DNA of 22,194 bases. It comes from a virus. The stretch covers positions 1-22,194 of the IMG/VR virus record IMGVR_UViG_3300044535_000366. One strand, 5' to 3'. Below are positions 1-6,811 of the stretch, one piece after another; positions within the stretch are counted from its first letter, which is position 1; each line of letters opens with the position of its first letter. The notes below the pieces were generated by a model, which saw only the letters and a list, made by a program, of their open reading frames with translations, searched no databases and was not told the origin of the DNA. Made by a program: the position numbers and the translations under genes.

Positions 1-287
1 ACATTCTGAATTTGTGGCCGGTCCCCGACCAGACCTATACGGTCGTCCTCACCATCCAGAAGAACGCCGAAGATACGCTGCGCGCTTTCGACAACATCGA
101 CGTTCCTCGGCGCTTCCTGCCCGCCGTCATCTACGGCCTCGCCTACTGGATTGGCATGCGGCGCCCGCCCAACATGATCCCCGAGTCTCGCCTTCAGATG
201 CTGCGCGCCGAATACGACCGGGCCGTCCGCGATGCCATGCGTGAAGACCGCGAACGCGGTAAGACCTTCATTAGGATTGGCCGCTAA
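1..287 (+). CDS. Head-to-tail adaptor, P22 gp4-like (C-terminal part; gene begins upstream of window)
   Basis: The reading frame is open from the first base of the window, with no stop upstream, so this is the C-terminal part (about 94 residues) of a longer gene. The visible protein begins with the LNLWPVPD signature, which is characteristic of gp4-like tail accessory/adaptor proteins, where it is followed by a strand and a terminal helical region. The rest is helical and ends in a charged tail (REDRERGKTF). Such proteins bind under the portal ring and close the head after DNA packaging. The next gene, an SU10-type adaptor, starts inside the stop codon (TAATG at 285-289), which fits co-translation of a connector module. 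A TTG at position 12 is in frame, but the conserved motif begins before it, so I reject it as the start. The family call comes from the motif and gene order and is fairly secure; the exact subfamily is not. Confidence 0.72.
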   Translation, partial: ILNLWPVPDQTYTVVLTIQKNAEDTLRAFDNIDVPRRFLPAVIYGLAYWIGMRRPPNMIPESRLQMLRAEYDRAVRDAMREDRERGKTFIRIGR

Positions 288-940
288 TGCCATACACCTA
301 TTCCACCCTAACGAGCGACGTCATCGCGAACATGGAGGAAGATTCCTCCGAGTTCCTGGCGGCGCTGCCCGCAATCATCGAACGAGCGCAGTCCCACCTA
401 CAACGGCGCATGGACCCGGTCAACATCATTCGCTTCACCGAAGTCTCGGTCAGCGCCTCGACCCGCACGCTCAACCTGCCCTCCGACCTCTTGGTCCTCA
501 AGTCCATTCAAGTGTGTGCGACGGGCGGCTGGAACAATCTGCTCGAACAGAACAACGAGTTCCTCACCGCATACTGGCCTGACTATACGTCGTGCGCCCC
601 CTCAAAGTATTACGCACCGAAGGACAATGCCTCGGTCTATCTGGCCCCGACGCCCCCGACCAACGGCACGGCCCTGGTCGAATACATTCCGCGCGTCACC
701 ATTCTGAGTTCGGCCTTCCCTTCCAACTACTTCTCCGACCGCACCGACACCGCCTTCTTCGCCGCAGCCATGCTATACGCAAATGCGTGGACGAAAAATG
801 CAGGTGCCGTTACTGTCTGGAAGGGCATCCTCGATGAGGAACTTACGGTCCTGAACATCGAAGCAACTCGGGCACGCCGCTCCGACACTTCCAATCGGTT
901 CAACGGCTCTCCTGAAAATACCATTGCGGGCAACCCCTAA
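287..940 (+). CDS. Phage head-tail adaptor protein (SU10 adaptor-like)
   Basis: This 217-residue protein resembles adaptor proteins of short-tailed phages such as SU10. It has an N-terminal helical part with a conserved pattern (SDVIANMEEDSSEFLAALP, then IERAQSHLQRRMD). A beta-rich centre follows, then a C-terminal helical part with a conserved FFAAAMLYANAW block near residues 158-171. Adaptors of this kind form a ring between portal and nozzle and give fibers a platform. The start ATG overlaps the upstream stop (TAATG). An AGGA at 273-276, about ten bases upstream, can serve as ribosome binding site. The stop overlaps the next start in the same way. Length and gene order match the family. 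The evidence is sequence pattern and context; no structure comparison was possible. Confidence 0.75.
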   Translation: MPYTYSTLTSDVIANMEEDSSEFLAALPAIIERAQSHLQRRMDPVNIIRFTEVSVSASTRTLNLPSDLLVLKSIQVCATGGWNNLLEQNNEFLTAYWPDYTSCAPSKYYAPKDNASVYLAPTPPTNGTALVEYIPRVTILSSAFPSNYFSDRTDTAFFAAAMLYANAWTKNAGAVTVWKGILDEELTVLNIEATRARRSDTSNRFNGSPENTIAGNP

Positions 941-1218
941 TGTCCGTCATGGACATGTGGTCGGTATGCGACCGCTGTGGTTTCGACTACAAGCGCCGCG
1001 ACCTCCGCAAAGAATCCACCAAGTTCGTCGTCTGTTCTTCCTGCTACGATGGTCGCTACGACTTAAAAAGCCATCCGCAGAATCGGCCTTTCCGCCCTCG
1101 CCGTGAACTGCTGCCCGTTCCTGATGGACGCCAGATCGCCCTGATCCTTCCGGTGCTAGTCCAAGAAAACGACGCTTGGCTCTACACCGAAGACGGCGAC
1201 CTGATCGGCGTTACATGA
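940..1218 (+). CDS. Small zinc-ribbon protein in virion operon
   Basis: This 92-residue protein carries two CxxC knuckles, C10-C13 (VCDRCGF) and C32-C35 (VCSSCYD), spaced like a treble-clef or zinc-ribbon fold that would bind one zinc ion. The C-terminal half contains a PVPDGRQIALILPV segment of unknown role. Small proteins with a cysteine arrangement like this one commonly sit beside adaptor genes in podovirus-like genomes, but no function is established to my knowledge. It could be a virion component, a DNA-binding protein or a decayed HNH nuclease; I see no His-Asn-His core. The start overlaps the upstream stop (TAATG at 938-942). A second ATG at codon 4 is possible but gives no better ribosome site. 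Confidence 0.7.
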   Translation: MSVMDMWSVCDRCGFDYKRRDLRKESTKFVVCSSCYDGRYDLKSHPQNRPFRPRRELLPVPDGRQIALILPVLVQENDAWLYTEDGDLIGVT

Positions 1219-1245
1219 TCGCTCGGCTTTGCTAGGATATCGCCC

Positions 1246-1506
1246 GTGGACATCAAGCTTCTTTTCGATTTCGTCGCCACCTTTCTGTGGCCGCTCCTGA
1301 TGGCTTACGGCGCGTATCTGCACCGGGAGATTTCGGCTGTGCAAACCAAGTTCGACAACCTGCATGAAGCGCACCACCGCCATGTCGCCCAGGTCAACAA
1401 GGACTTTGCCACGCGCGAGGTTGTCTCCGATCTTGAAAATAAGCTGACAACTGTGCTAAATAGAATCGACGACAAAGTAACACGCATCCTAGAGGAGCGC
1501 AAGTAA
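1246..1506 (+). CDS. Small membrane protein with one TM helix and coiled coil
   Basis: This 86-residue protein has a hydrophobic N-terminal helix (about residues 4-24, KLLFDFVATFLWPLLMAYGA). A heptad-like charged helix follows (about residues 28-86), ending in a lysine/glutamate-rich tail. This is the shape of an inner-membrane anchor with an extended coiled-coil domain, as seen in i-spanins and in small phage TM proteins of unknown function. No partner lipoprotein (o-spanin lipobox) is visible nearby, so a spanin role is only a possibility. The start is GTG at 1246, preceded by AGGA at 1235-1238. It follows a 27-base gap, the first break in the string of overlapping genes. The stop overlaps the next ATG (TAATG). 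Confidence 0.66.
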   Translation: MDIKLLFDFVATFLWPLLMAYGAYLHREISAVQTKFDNLHEAHHRHVAQVNKDFATREVVSDLENKLTTVLNRIDDKVTRILEERK

Positions 1507-1949
1507 TGCCTTCGACTTTCGATCCGCTCCTTCGCCTTGAACTCCAGGCGACGGGCGAGAACGCCACCACCTGGGGCACCAAGACCAACAACAACCTTGA
1601 CCTCATTGCGGCGGCGGTTGCGGGCCTTGCTGTTGTCAGCGTCTCGGCAGGCGACACCACCCTCACGACCGCTAATGCGGCAGCTGACCAAGCGCGCTGC
1701 GCCATCCTGTTGGTGCAGGGCACGCTGACGGCCAACGCCAACATCATCGTCCCGGCTTCGCCTAAGTCCTACATCTTCATTCGCAACACGACGGGCGCCT
1801 TCGACATTACCGTAAAGCAATCTGCCGCTACGGGCACGGTCCTCCCGGCGTCTGGTCCCGCCCTTGTCGTCAGCACCAGCACCACCAGCATCGACCTGAT
1901 GGCGGGCCTCCTAGCCAACTACGGCATTCGGATCACCGAGACGGTCTAA
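1506..1949 (+). CDS. Small virion/tail fiber-like structural protein
   Basis: This 147-residue protein opens with STFDPLLRLELQATGENATTWG and then TNNNLDLI, a motif shared by the N-termini of many phage tail fiber and virion proteins, where it probably forms the attachment region. The rest is rich in Ser, Thr, Ala and Val with alternating hydrophobics, which suggests a beta-sandwich or small fiber head domain. No TM segment or catalytic motif is visible. It lies directly before the nozzle-type gene and is joined to neighbours on both sides by TAATG overlaps, so it is likely made with the tail components. It could attach to the adaptor or nozzle; the exact location is inference. Confidence 0.68.
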   Translation: MPSTFDPLLRLELQATGENATTWGTKTNNNLDLIAAAVAGLAVVSVSAGDTTLTTANAAADQARCAILLVQGTLTANANIIVPASPKSYIFIRNTTGAFDITVKQSAATGTVLPASGPALVVSTSTTSIDLMAGLLANYGIRITETV

Positions 1950-3805
1950 TGTCAGCAACGCTTCAGGACCAGAAGCTTACCGAACTAGAGTTCCGCTCTG
2001 GCGTTGTCAAGGAGCAAAGCCGCTTGCTTGCCTCGGGCTACTGGTCCGACGCAGACAAGATTCGCTTCCGCTTCGGGCGTGCCGAACTCATGGGCGGCTG
2101 GCAGCGCACGATTGATCCTTCCCAAGCCTCCAAGATCACGGGCATCCCTCGCTACCTGACCGCAGTTCGCAGTCGCCTGGGCCAGCCTGCCGCCATCATC
2201 GCCACCCATACGGGCCTGTTCTCCAGCGAGCTTTCGACCTTCTTCAACATCACGCCGGTCGTCTCCACCCTTGCCACCAGCAACATTCTTTCTACGACCG
2301 CCGGCTCCACAAAGGTTGTCGTCTCTGTTACAGCGCATGGCCTAACCAACTCCACCCTCATCGAAGTTGTGTCGGCGGCCACCACCATTGGCGGCAACAT
2401 CCTCATCAATGCAATCTCCTCCACGACGGCAACCTTCCCGGTTAGCGTCATCGACGCCGACAGCTTTGAAATTGATGTGGGCACTACTGCCGCCGCAACC
2501 TCCGCTGCTACGGGCGGCTCCATCACCATCGGCTTCGACTACAACGCAGGCACCATTTCCACCGACCTCATCTCTGGTTGGGGCGTTGGCTTTTGGGGCG
2601 GCACTTTCGGCTGGGGTGCTCCTGCCAATCCGACGCCCCTTCCGCTGCGTCTGTGGTCGGTCGATCTGTGGGGCACGGACGCAATGGCCGTTCCGTCTGG
2701 CGGCCCGCTCACGTATTGGAATACGTCGGTCGGCATCACAGGCCGGGCAACCATCGTAACGACGGCGCCCTCCGTCAACCAAATTGTGCGCGTCGCTTCC
2801 GAAGCCCGCCACGTCCTGCTCTACGGCACTCACGACATTTCTGGCTCCTACAGCCCGCTCCTCATTCGCTGGTGTTCTCAAGAAGACTTCACCGACTGGA
2901 CACCTTCCTCCATCAACACCGCAGGCGATTATCCACTGCCTAGCCGTGGCTCGGAAATCCGCGCCGTCAACCGCATTGGTGACAAGACCGCTATCCTAAC
3001 CGACGGCGACATGTTCATCCAGCAATACATTGGCGGCAACGACGTCTTTGGCTTCACCGCTGTGGGCGAACGGTGCGGCGTCATCTCCCGCAATGCTGCC
3101 GTCGAATACAATGGCACCCTCTACTGGATGGCGACGAACGGCCAATTCTACAAATACGATGGACGTCTGCAAACCCTGCCTTGCACGGTGCTGCGCTTCA
3201 TCTATGACAACATCGACCCCGCCTATCAAGACAAAATCTACGCGGGCACCAACTCGACCTTCGACGAGATCATCTGGTTCTACCCGACCTTCGACTCTCC
3301 TAACGGCGAGAACGACCGCTACGTCATTTACAATACGCGCGAGAACCATTGGACTATCGGCACGATGCCCCGCACCGTGTGGGAAGACATCGGAACCTTC
3401 AGCCTGCCTCTCGCTATTGACGACGTCGCCGCCAACCTCTACTATCAAGAAAGTGGCTATACTGCCGATACCTCTGCCCTAGCAGCCAACCTAGAGGGCG
3501 ACTTCTTCGACGAAGAAGACGGCAACAACATCCTGTTCGTCAACAAGTTCGTGCCCGACTTCACCAACCTGTCCGACATCACGCCCTACGTGGGCACCCT
3601 CTACGTTACCCTGAAGGCCCGTAAATATCCCGGCGGCCCCATCATCAGCAAAGGCCCCTTCCCCGTAACCGGTACGACGCAGAAAACTTCTGTCCGTCTG
3701 CGGGGCCGCGAACTCACCCTGCAAATCCAGTCCTCCACTTCTTCCAACGTGCCGTGGCGGATGGGCGACTTCCGCATGGCAATCGAGCCTGACGGTCTGC
3801 GATGA
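1949..3805 (+). CDS. Tail nozzle/DNA-stabilisation-type virion protein (P22 gp10-like)
   Basis: This 618-residue protein has features of short-tail nozzle proteins. The N-terminus contains FRSGVVKEQSRLLASGYWSDADKIRFRFGRAELMGGW in segments (residues 15-51), a pattern typical of these proteins. A middle region reads as a beta-propeller, with RWCSQEDFTDW (307-317), AGDYPLPSRGSEIRAV (325-340) and an ILTDGDMFIQQYIGG segment (349-363). Residues 115-195 form an apparent insertion with an HGLTNSTLIEV motif (130-140) and DSFEIDVGTT, like the small FCCH-type beta domains often placed inside virion proteins. Known relatives close the tail tip, hold the packaged DNA and carry receptor-binding proteins. 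The ATG overlaps the upstream stop, and the last codons overlap the next gene in an ATGA. I am confident in a nozzle-like virion role; specific homology to P22 gp10 is less certain. Confidence 0.75.
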   Translation: MSATLQDQKLTELEFRSGVVKEQSRLLASGYWSDADKIRFRFGRAELMGGWQRTIDPSQASKITGIPRYLTAVRSRLGQPAAIIATHTGLFSSELSTFFNITPVVSTLATSNILSTTAGSTKVVVSVTAHGLTNSTLIEVVSAATTIGGNILINAISSTTATFPVSVIDADSFEIDVGTTAAATSAATGGSITIGFDYNAGTISTDLISGWGVGFWGGTFGWGAPANPTPLPLRLWSVDLWGTDAMAVPSGGPLTYWNTSVGITGRATIVTTAPSVNQIVRVASEARHVLLYGTHDISGSYSPLLIRWCSQEDFTDWTPSSINTAGDYPLPSRGSEIRAVNRIGDKTAILTDGDMFIQQYIGGNDVFGFTAVGERCGVISRNAAVEYNGTLYWMATNGQFYKYDGRLQTLPCTVLRFIYDNIDPAYQDKIYAGTNSTFDEIIWFYPTFDSPNGENDRYVIYNTRENHWTIGTMPRTVWEDIGTFSLPLAIDDVAANLYYQESGYTADTSALAANLEGDFFDEEDGNNILFVNKFVPDFTNLSDITPYVGTLYVTLKARKYPGGPIISKGPFPVTGTTQKTSVRLRGRELTLQIQSSTSSNVPWRMGDFRMAIEPDGLR

Positions 3806-4077
3806 CACGCCGCATCTCTTCCCGCACCTTCCCTTCAGCGCCGCCCGAGTGGGACGATTCCTCCCGCGACGCTTGGAACAGACTTATCAAGGTCCTAGAA
3901 CAGAGCGACCTGTTCGATCCGGGCCGCCGCACCCGCCCCCAATTCATCATTGATGGCACCGTCTCCGCGCCCGTCACCATCTCCATGAATGGGGGAACTT
4001 CCAATCGCGAACTTGCCAACATCGTCGGCAAGTTACTGATTGCCTTGCAGTCCTCCAACTTCGTGGACGTTCGCTGA
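3802..4077 (+). CDS. Conserved small phage protein of unknown function
   Basis: This 91-residue protein starts inside the end of the nozzle gene (ATGA overlap). Its C-terminal half has a clear small-domain pattern: a strand with VTISMNGG, then a helix NRELANIVGKLLIALQSSN, ending in FVDVR. I have the impression of small proteins with similar C-terminal halves following nozzle genes in related phages, but I cannot name a family with a function. No TM segment, cysteine cluster or catalytic signature is visible. It is the last gene before the promoter at 4079-4107 and so probably ends the connector/nozzle transcription unit. A minor virion component or chaperone is possible but unproven. Confidence 0.65.
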   Translation: MTRRISSRTFPSAPPEWDDSSRDAWNRLIKVLEQSDLFDPGRRTRPQFIIDGTVSAPVTISMNGGTSNRELANIVGKLLIALQSSNFVDVR

Positions 4078-4078
4078 G

Positions 4079-4107
4079 TTTATTTTCCCCAAACCCTGTG
4101 GTATAAT
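4079..4107 (+). promoter_or_regulatory. Sigma70-like promoter with extended -10
   Basis: The 50-base AT-rich gap between the connector genes and the ejection genes holds a perfect -10 (TATAAT, 4102-4107). It is preceded by TG one base away (TGG at 4099-4101), an extended -10. A weak -35 (TTTATT, 4079-4084) sits at the ideal 17-base spacing. Transcription would begin near 4114, giving a leader of about 14 bases with AGAAGG (4115-4120) right at its 5' end and ATG at 4128. The strength of the extended -10 makes this a convincing host-type promoter. Confidence 0.7.
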
Positions 4108-4127
4108 ATGCATTAGAAGGCCCATAT

Positions 4128-5114
4128 ATGTCCGAATCCCTGCTGAACCGCACCTACACGCCGCCGACTGAGGGCACCTTTGATCCGCTTACGGCAGGGA
4201 TCACGGGCACACTTCCTTCGTTCTATTCGTACCGGCCCGCTACCCCGGCTCCCGCGCCCACGCCTCCCGCTTCGACTGCTGGCGGCGCTGTTGCTGGCGG
4301 AGGCGGTGGCGACTCTGGCGGCGGTATCGGCTCCACTCCTGAAGGCGGCCTTACCGGCCTCGGCCCCAACCCCGGCAACCTCGGCAGCCCCGGCAGCTTG
4401 GGGAATATTACCAGCGGGCGACTAGGTGATATTAGCCTTGCGGACGTAGCGCGTGGCGCGCAGTTGGGAGGTTTCCTTGGCGGCCCGTTCGGGGCTATTG
4501 CGGGCGGGCTTATCGGCGGCTACCGCAGCATGAGTGATTCGCGTGATGCTCGCGACACTGCCCGCGCTCAAGCTCAAGTTCATGAAAACCTTCTGAGCAA
4601 TTATCTTTCCGACTGGGAAGCCTCATCTCCTAGCCTAAGTGATTTTTCCGATCCCGCTTCACAGGCTATCTCAAACGAAATCAGCGAGGCAATCAGCGCA
4701 GGCTTCGGCCCTGAAAGCGCTGGATACGGCGGCGGTGATTTCGGCGCTCCTAGCAGTGAAGCAAGCACCAGCGGCGGCGACATGGGCGGCGGTGCCCCCG
4801 GTGACAGCGGCGATGGTTACAAGCAAGGCGGCCTCGTCGAACTGCAAGGGGGCGGCAAGGTTGCGGTTGGTCCGGGCGGCGGCCTCGACGATCTCATTCC
4901 GACTTCCATTGAGGGGCGCCGCGCCGCTGCGCTTTCGGACGGCGAGTTTGTCATTCCCGCTGACGTCGTGTCCATGATGGGCGACGGTTCTTCCAATGCA
5001 GGCGCTCGTCGCCTCTACGATCTGGTGCGACAGGTCCGCGATACCAAGACCGGCACCACCCGTCAAGCAGGGCCGCTGCCCGTTGGCGAAATTCTCAAGA
5101 GGAGTCTCGGCTAA
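4128..5114 (+). CDS. Gly-rich internal virion protein with conserved C-terminal domain
   Basis: This 328-residue protein is low-complexity over its first half (Pro/Ala/Gly runs at residues 38-105). It then has a glycine-zipper hydrophobic segment (about 108-131, with LGGFLGGPFGAIAGGLIGG) of the kind that inserts in membranes. The C-terminal domain (about 228-328) carries a KQGGLVELQGGGKV stretch followed by GGLDDLIPTSIEGRRAAALSDGEFVIPADVVS in segments, a block I recognise from phage tail/ejection-region proteins. It is first of four genes for internal or ejection-type proteins and has its own promoter and a good ribosome site (AGAAGG, seven bases before ATG). A role in penetrating the cell envelope during DNA entry fits but is inference. 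Confidence 0.68.
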   Translation: MSESLLNRTYTPPTEGTFDPLTAGITGTLPSFYSYRPATPAPAPTPPASTAGGAVAGGGGGDSGGGIGSTPEGGLTGLGPNPGNLGSPGSLGNITSGRLGDISLADVARGAQLGGFLGGPFGAIAGGLIGGYRSMSDSRDARDTARAQAQVHENLLSNYLSDWEASSPSLSDFSDPASQAISNEISEAISAGFGPESAGYGGGDFGAPSSEASTSGGDMGGGAPGDSGDGYKQGGLVELQGGGKVAVGPGGGLDDLIPTSIEGRRAAALSDGEFVIPADVVSMMGDGSSNAGARRLYDLVRQVRDTKTGTTRQAGPLPVGEILKRSLG

Positions 5115-6109
5115 TGAGCGGCGCGCTTGGCGATCTGTTTGGCCTAGGTCGCCCGACCTCTACAGCCACCTCTACCCCTACTGCCCCGCCTGACGTTGAG
5201 GCTGCGCGCCGCGATCTACTGGGCCGCGCCCAGGCGATAGCTGCCGAGCCCTTCGCCCGCTACAACCAGCCACGGATCGCGGGCTTCACCCCTGACCAGA
5301 TGGCTGGCTTCCAAGGTACGCGCGACATTGCGGCTGCCAGCCGGGGCCTCTCTGGCCTGACGCCGGAACTCACGCGCGAAGGTGTCGAAGCTACGCGGGG
5401 TCTGGCACAGCGCCTGCCCGACGTCGATATCTCTGAATACATGTCGCCCTACACCGAAGCAGTTCTCGACCCTGCTATCCGGGACATCGAGGAAAAGGCG
5501 GCACGCGAGCGTATGCGCCTCGGTCAGCAGTCCGCGCGCACCGGTTCGTTTGGTGGCTCCCGCCAAGCCATCGCAGAATCCGAACTGGAGCGCGGCACCC
5601 AGCGCACCATCGGTGAAGAATCCGCCCGCCAGCGCGCTGCCGCCTACACCAATGCGCTCGCGCAGTTCCGCGCCGACCAAGAGCGTATCCCCCAACTTTA
5701 CGCGGGCGCCCTCGGCCAACTCGGCATGGGCCTCCAGCAAACGGCGGGCCGCCTGGGCACCGAAGTCAATCCGCTTCTCGCGACGGGCGCTGCCCAACAG
5801 GGCCTTGACCAGCGCAATCTTGACCTGTTGCGCCAGTCCTTCGAAGAAGAACGGGACTATCCACTTCGCGGTCTTGAAGTGCTGCGGACGTCACTGGGCC
5901 TCCAGCCCTCCACTCTCGGCGTCGGCAACACCCAAGTCAGCACCGCCCCCGCACCCAATGTCCTCGGCTCCGTCGTCGGCGGTATCGCTCAGGCGCCGCA
6001 ATTCATTCAAGGCGCACAGGCTCTCGGTAACTTCTTTGGCCTCGGTGGCGCCGCTGCACCCGCAGCCCCTGGCCTGTCTCCCATGTTTAGCAACTTTGGG
6101 AATACCTAA
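5114..6109 (+). CDS. Internal virion/ejection-type protein
   Basis: This 331-residue protein contains the conserved block YMSPYTEAVLDPAIRDIEEK followed by GQQSARTGSFGGSRQAIAESELERG (around residues 112-160). I recognise this block from virion proteins of podovirus-like phages, where it lies in a long helical region. Residues 30-290 are predominantly helical with many Arg, Glu, Gln and Ala. The last 50 residues are hydrophobic and glycine-rich (SVVGGIAQAPQF, ALGNFFGLGG), possibly membrane-active. It starts inside the stop of the preceding gene (TAATG) and is followed closely by another helical protein. An internal core protein ejected with the DNA is the likely role; no enzymatic motif was seen. 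Confidence 0.66.
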   Translation: MSGALGDLFGLGRPTSTATSTPTAPPDVEAARRDLLGRAQAIAAEPFARYNQPRIAGFTPDQMAGFQGTRDIAAASRGLSGLTPELTREGVEATRGLAQRLPDVDISEYMSPYTEAVLDPAIRDIEEKAARERMRLGQQSARTGSFGGSRQAIAESELERGTQRTIGEESARQRAAAYTNALAQFRADQERIPQLYAGALGQLGMGLQQTAGRLGTEVNPLLATGAAQQGLDQRNLDLLRQSFEEERDYPLRGLEVLRTSLGLQPSTLGVGNTQVSTAPAPNVLGSVVGGIAQAPQFIQGAQALGNFFGLGGAAAPAAPGLSPMFSNFGNT

Positions 6110-6112
6110 GTC

Positions 6113-6808
6113 ATGTCACAGTCCATGCTTGATATGCTCCGCAATCGCGTAGCAGCTAACATGCAGAACGAAGGGATTGCCCGGCTCTCTGAGTTTGGTG
6201 CTGGCATGGCCGCGTCAGGTAGCCCTAACTTCTTCACGATGCTTAGTGCCGGTGCCCGCGCCCAACGCGAAGGCGATGCTACCCGCATGGAAGAACTGCG
6301 TCGCGTAGCCGAAGCCGAACGTCAGGCCCGCGCCCAGCAGGCCGAAGAGCAATACCGCAGCAGCCAACTTGAAATCGAACGCCAGCGTCGCGCCAACGAG
6401 GAACGCCGCATTAACGCCGAGATTGCGCGTGGCGACCGCCCGCAATATACTGTGGTCGGCCAGGACGCTGACGGCAATGCTATCGTCATGGACCCGCGCA
6501 CCGGTCAGCGTCAAACTCTCCAAGGTGTTACGCCCCTCCAAGTCGCTTCGCGTGGCGCACAATCAGAGACGCAAAACCGTCAGTTGGCTGCCCGCCTCGC
6601 TGAAGCTGCTGTCAACCGTGAAGCCACCAATCGCAGCAACATGGGCCGCACCTTCAGCGACACTGACCGCGCTGCCCTGCGCCGCCAAGTCGAAGGTGAT
6701 GTTCTTAGGAGTCTCGGCCTTGAGCCTGTTGCCGGGGCTGGTGGCGCGCCCGGCACGCAAGGTTCGCAACCGAGCAGGGTGCTTACATATCCTCGGACCC
6801 CCGAATAA
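6113..6808 (+). CDS. Coiled-coil internal virion-type protein
   Basis: This 231-residue protein has an N-terminal segment with a small hydrophobic stretch (GAGMAASGSPNFFTMLSAG, about 29-47). It is followed by a long charged coiled coil rich in Arg, Glu and Gln (about 50-105). A short beta segment follows, YTVVGQDADGNAIVMDPRTGQ (112-132), of a kind I associate with phage internal or tail-region proteins. The C-terminus is Gly/Pro-rich. It begins three bases after the previous stop and ends three bases before the 1784-aa gene, so it belongs to the ejection block. It may scaffold or accompany the large neighbour. No catalytic residues are visible. Confidence 0.63.
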   Translation: MSQSMLDMLRNRVAANMQNEGIARLSEFGAGMAASGSPNFFTMLSAGARAQREGDATRMEELRRVAEAERQARAQQAEEQYRSSQLEIERQRRANEERRINAEIARGDRPQYTVVGQDADGNAIVMDPRTGQRQTLQGVTPLQVASRGAQSETQNRQLAARLAEAAVNREATNRSNMGRTFSDTDRAALRRQVEGDVLRSLGLEPVAGAGGAPGTQGSQPSRVLTYPRTPE

Positions 6809-6811
6809 GCA

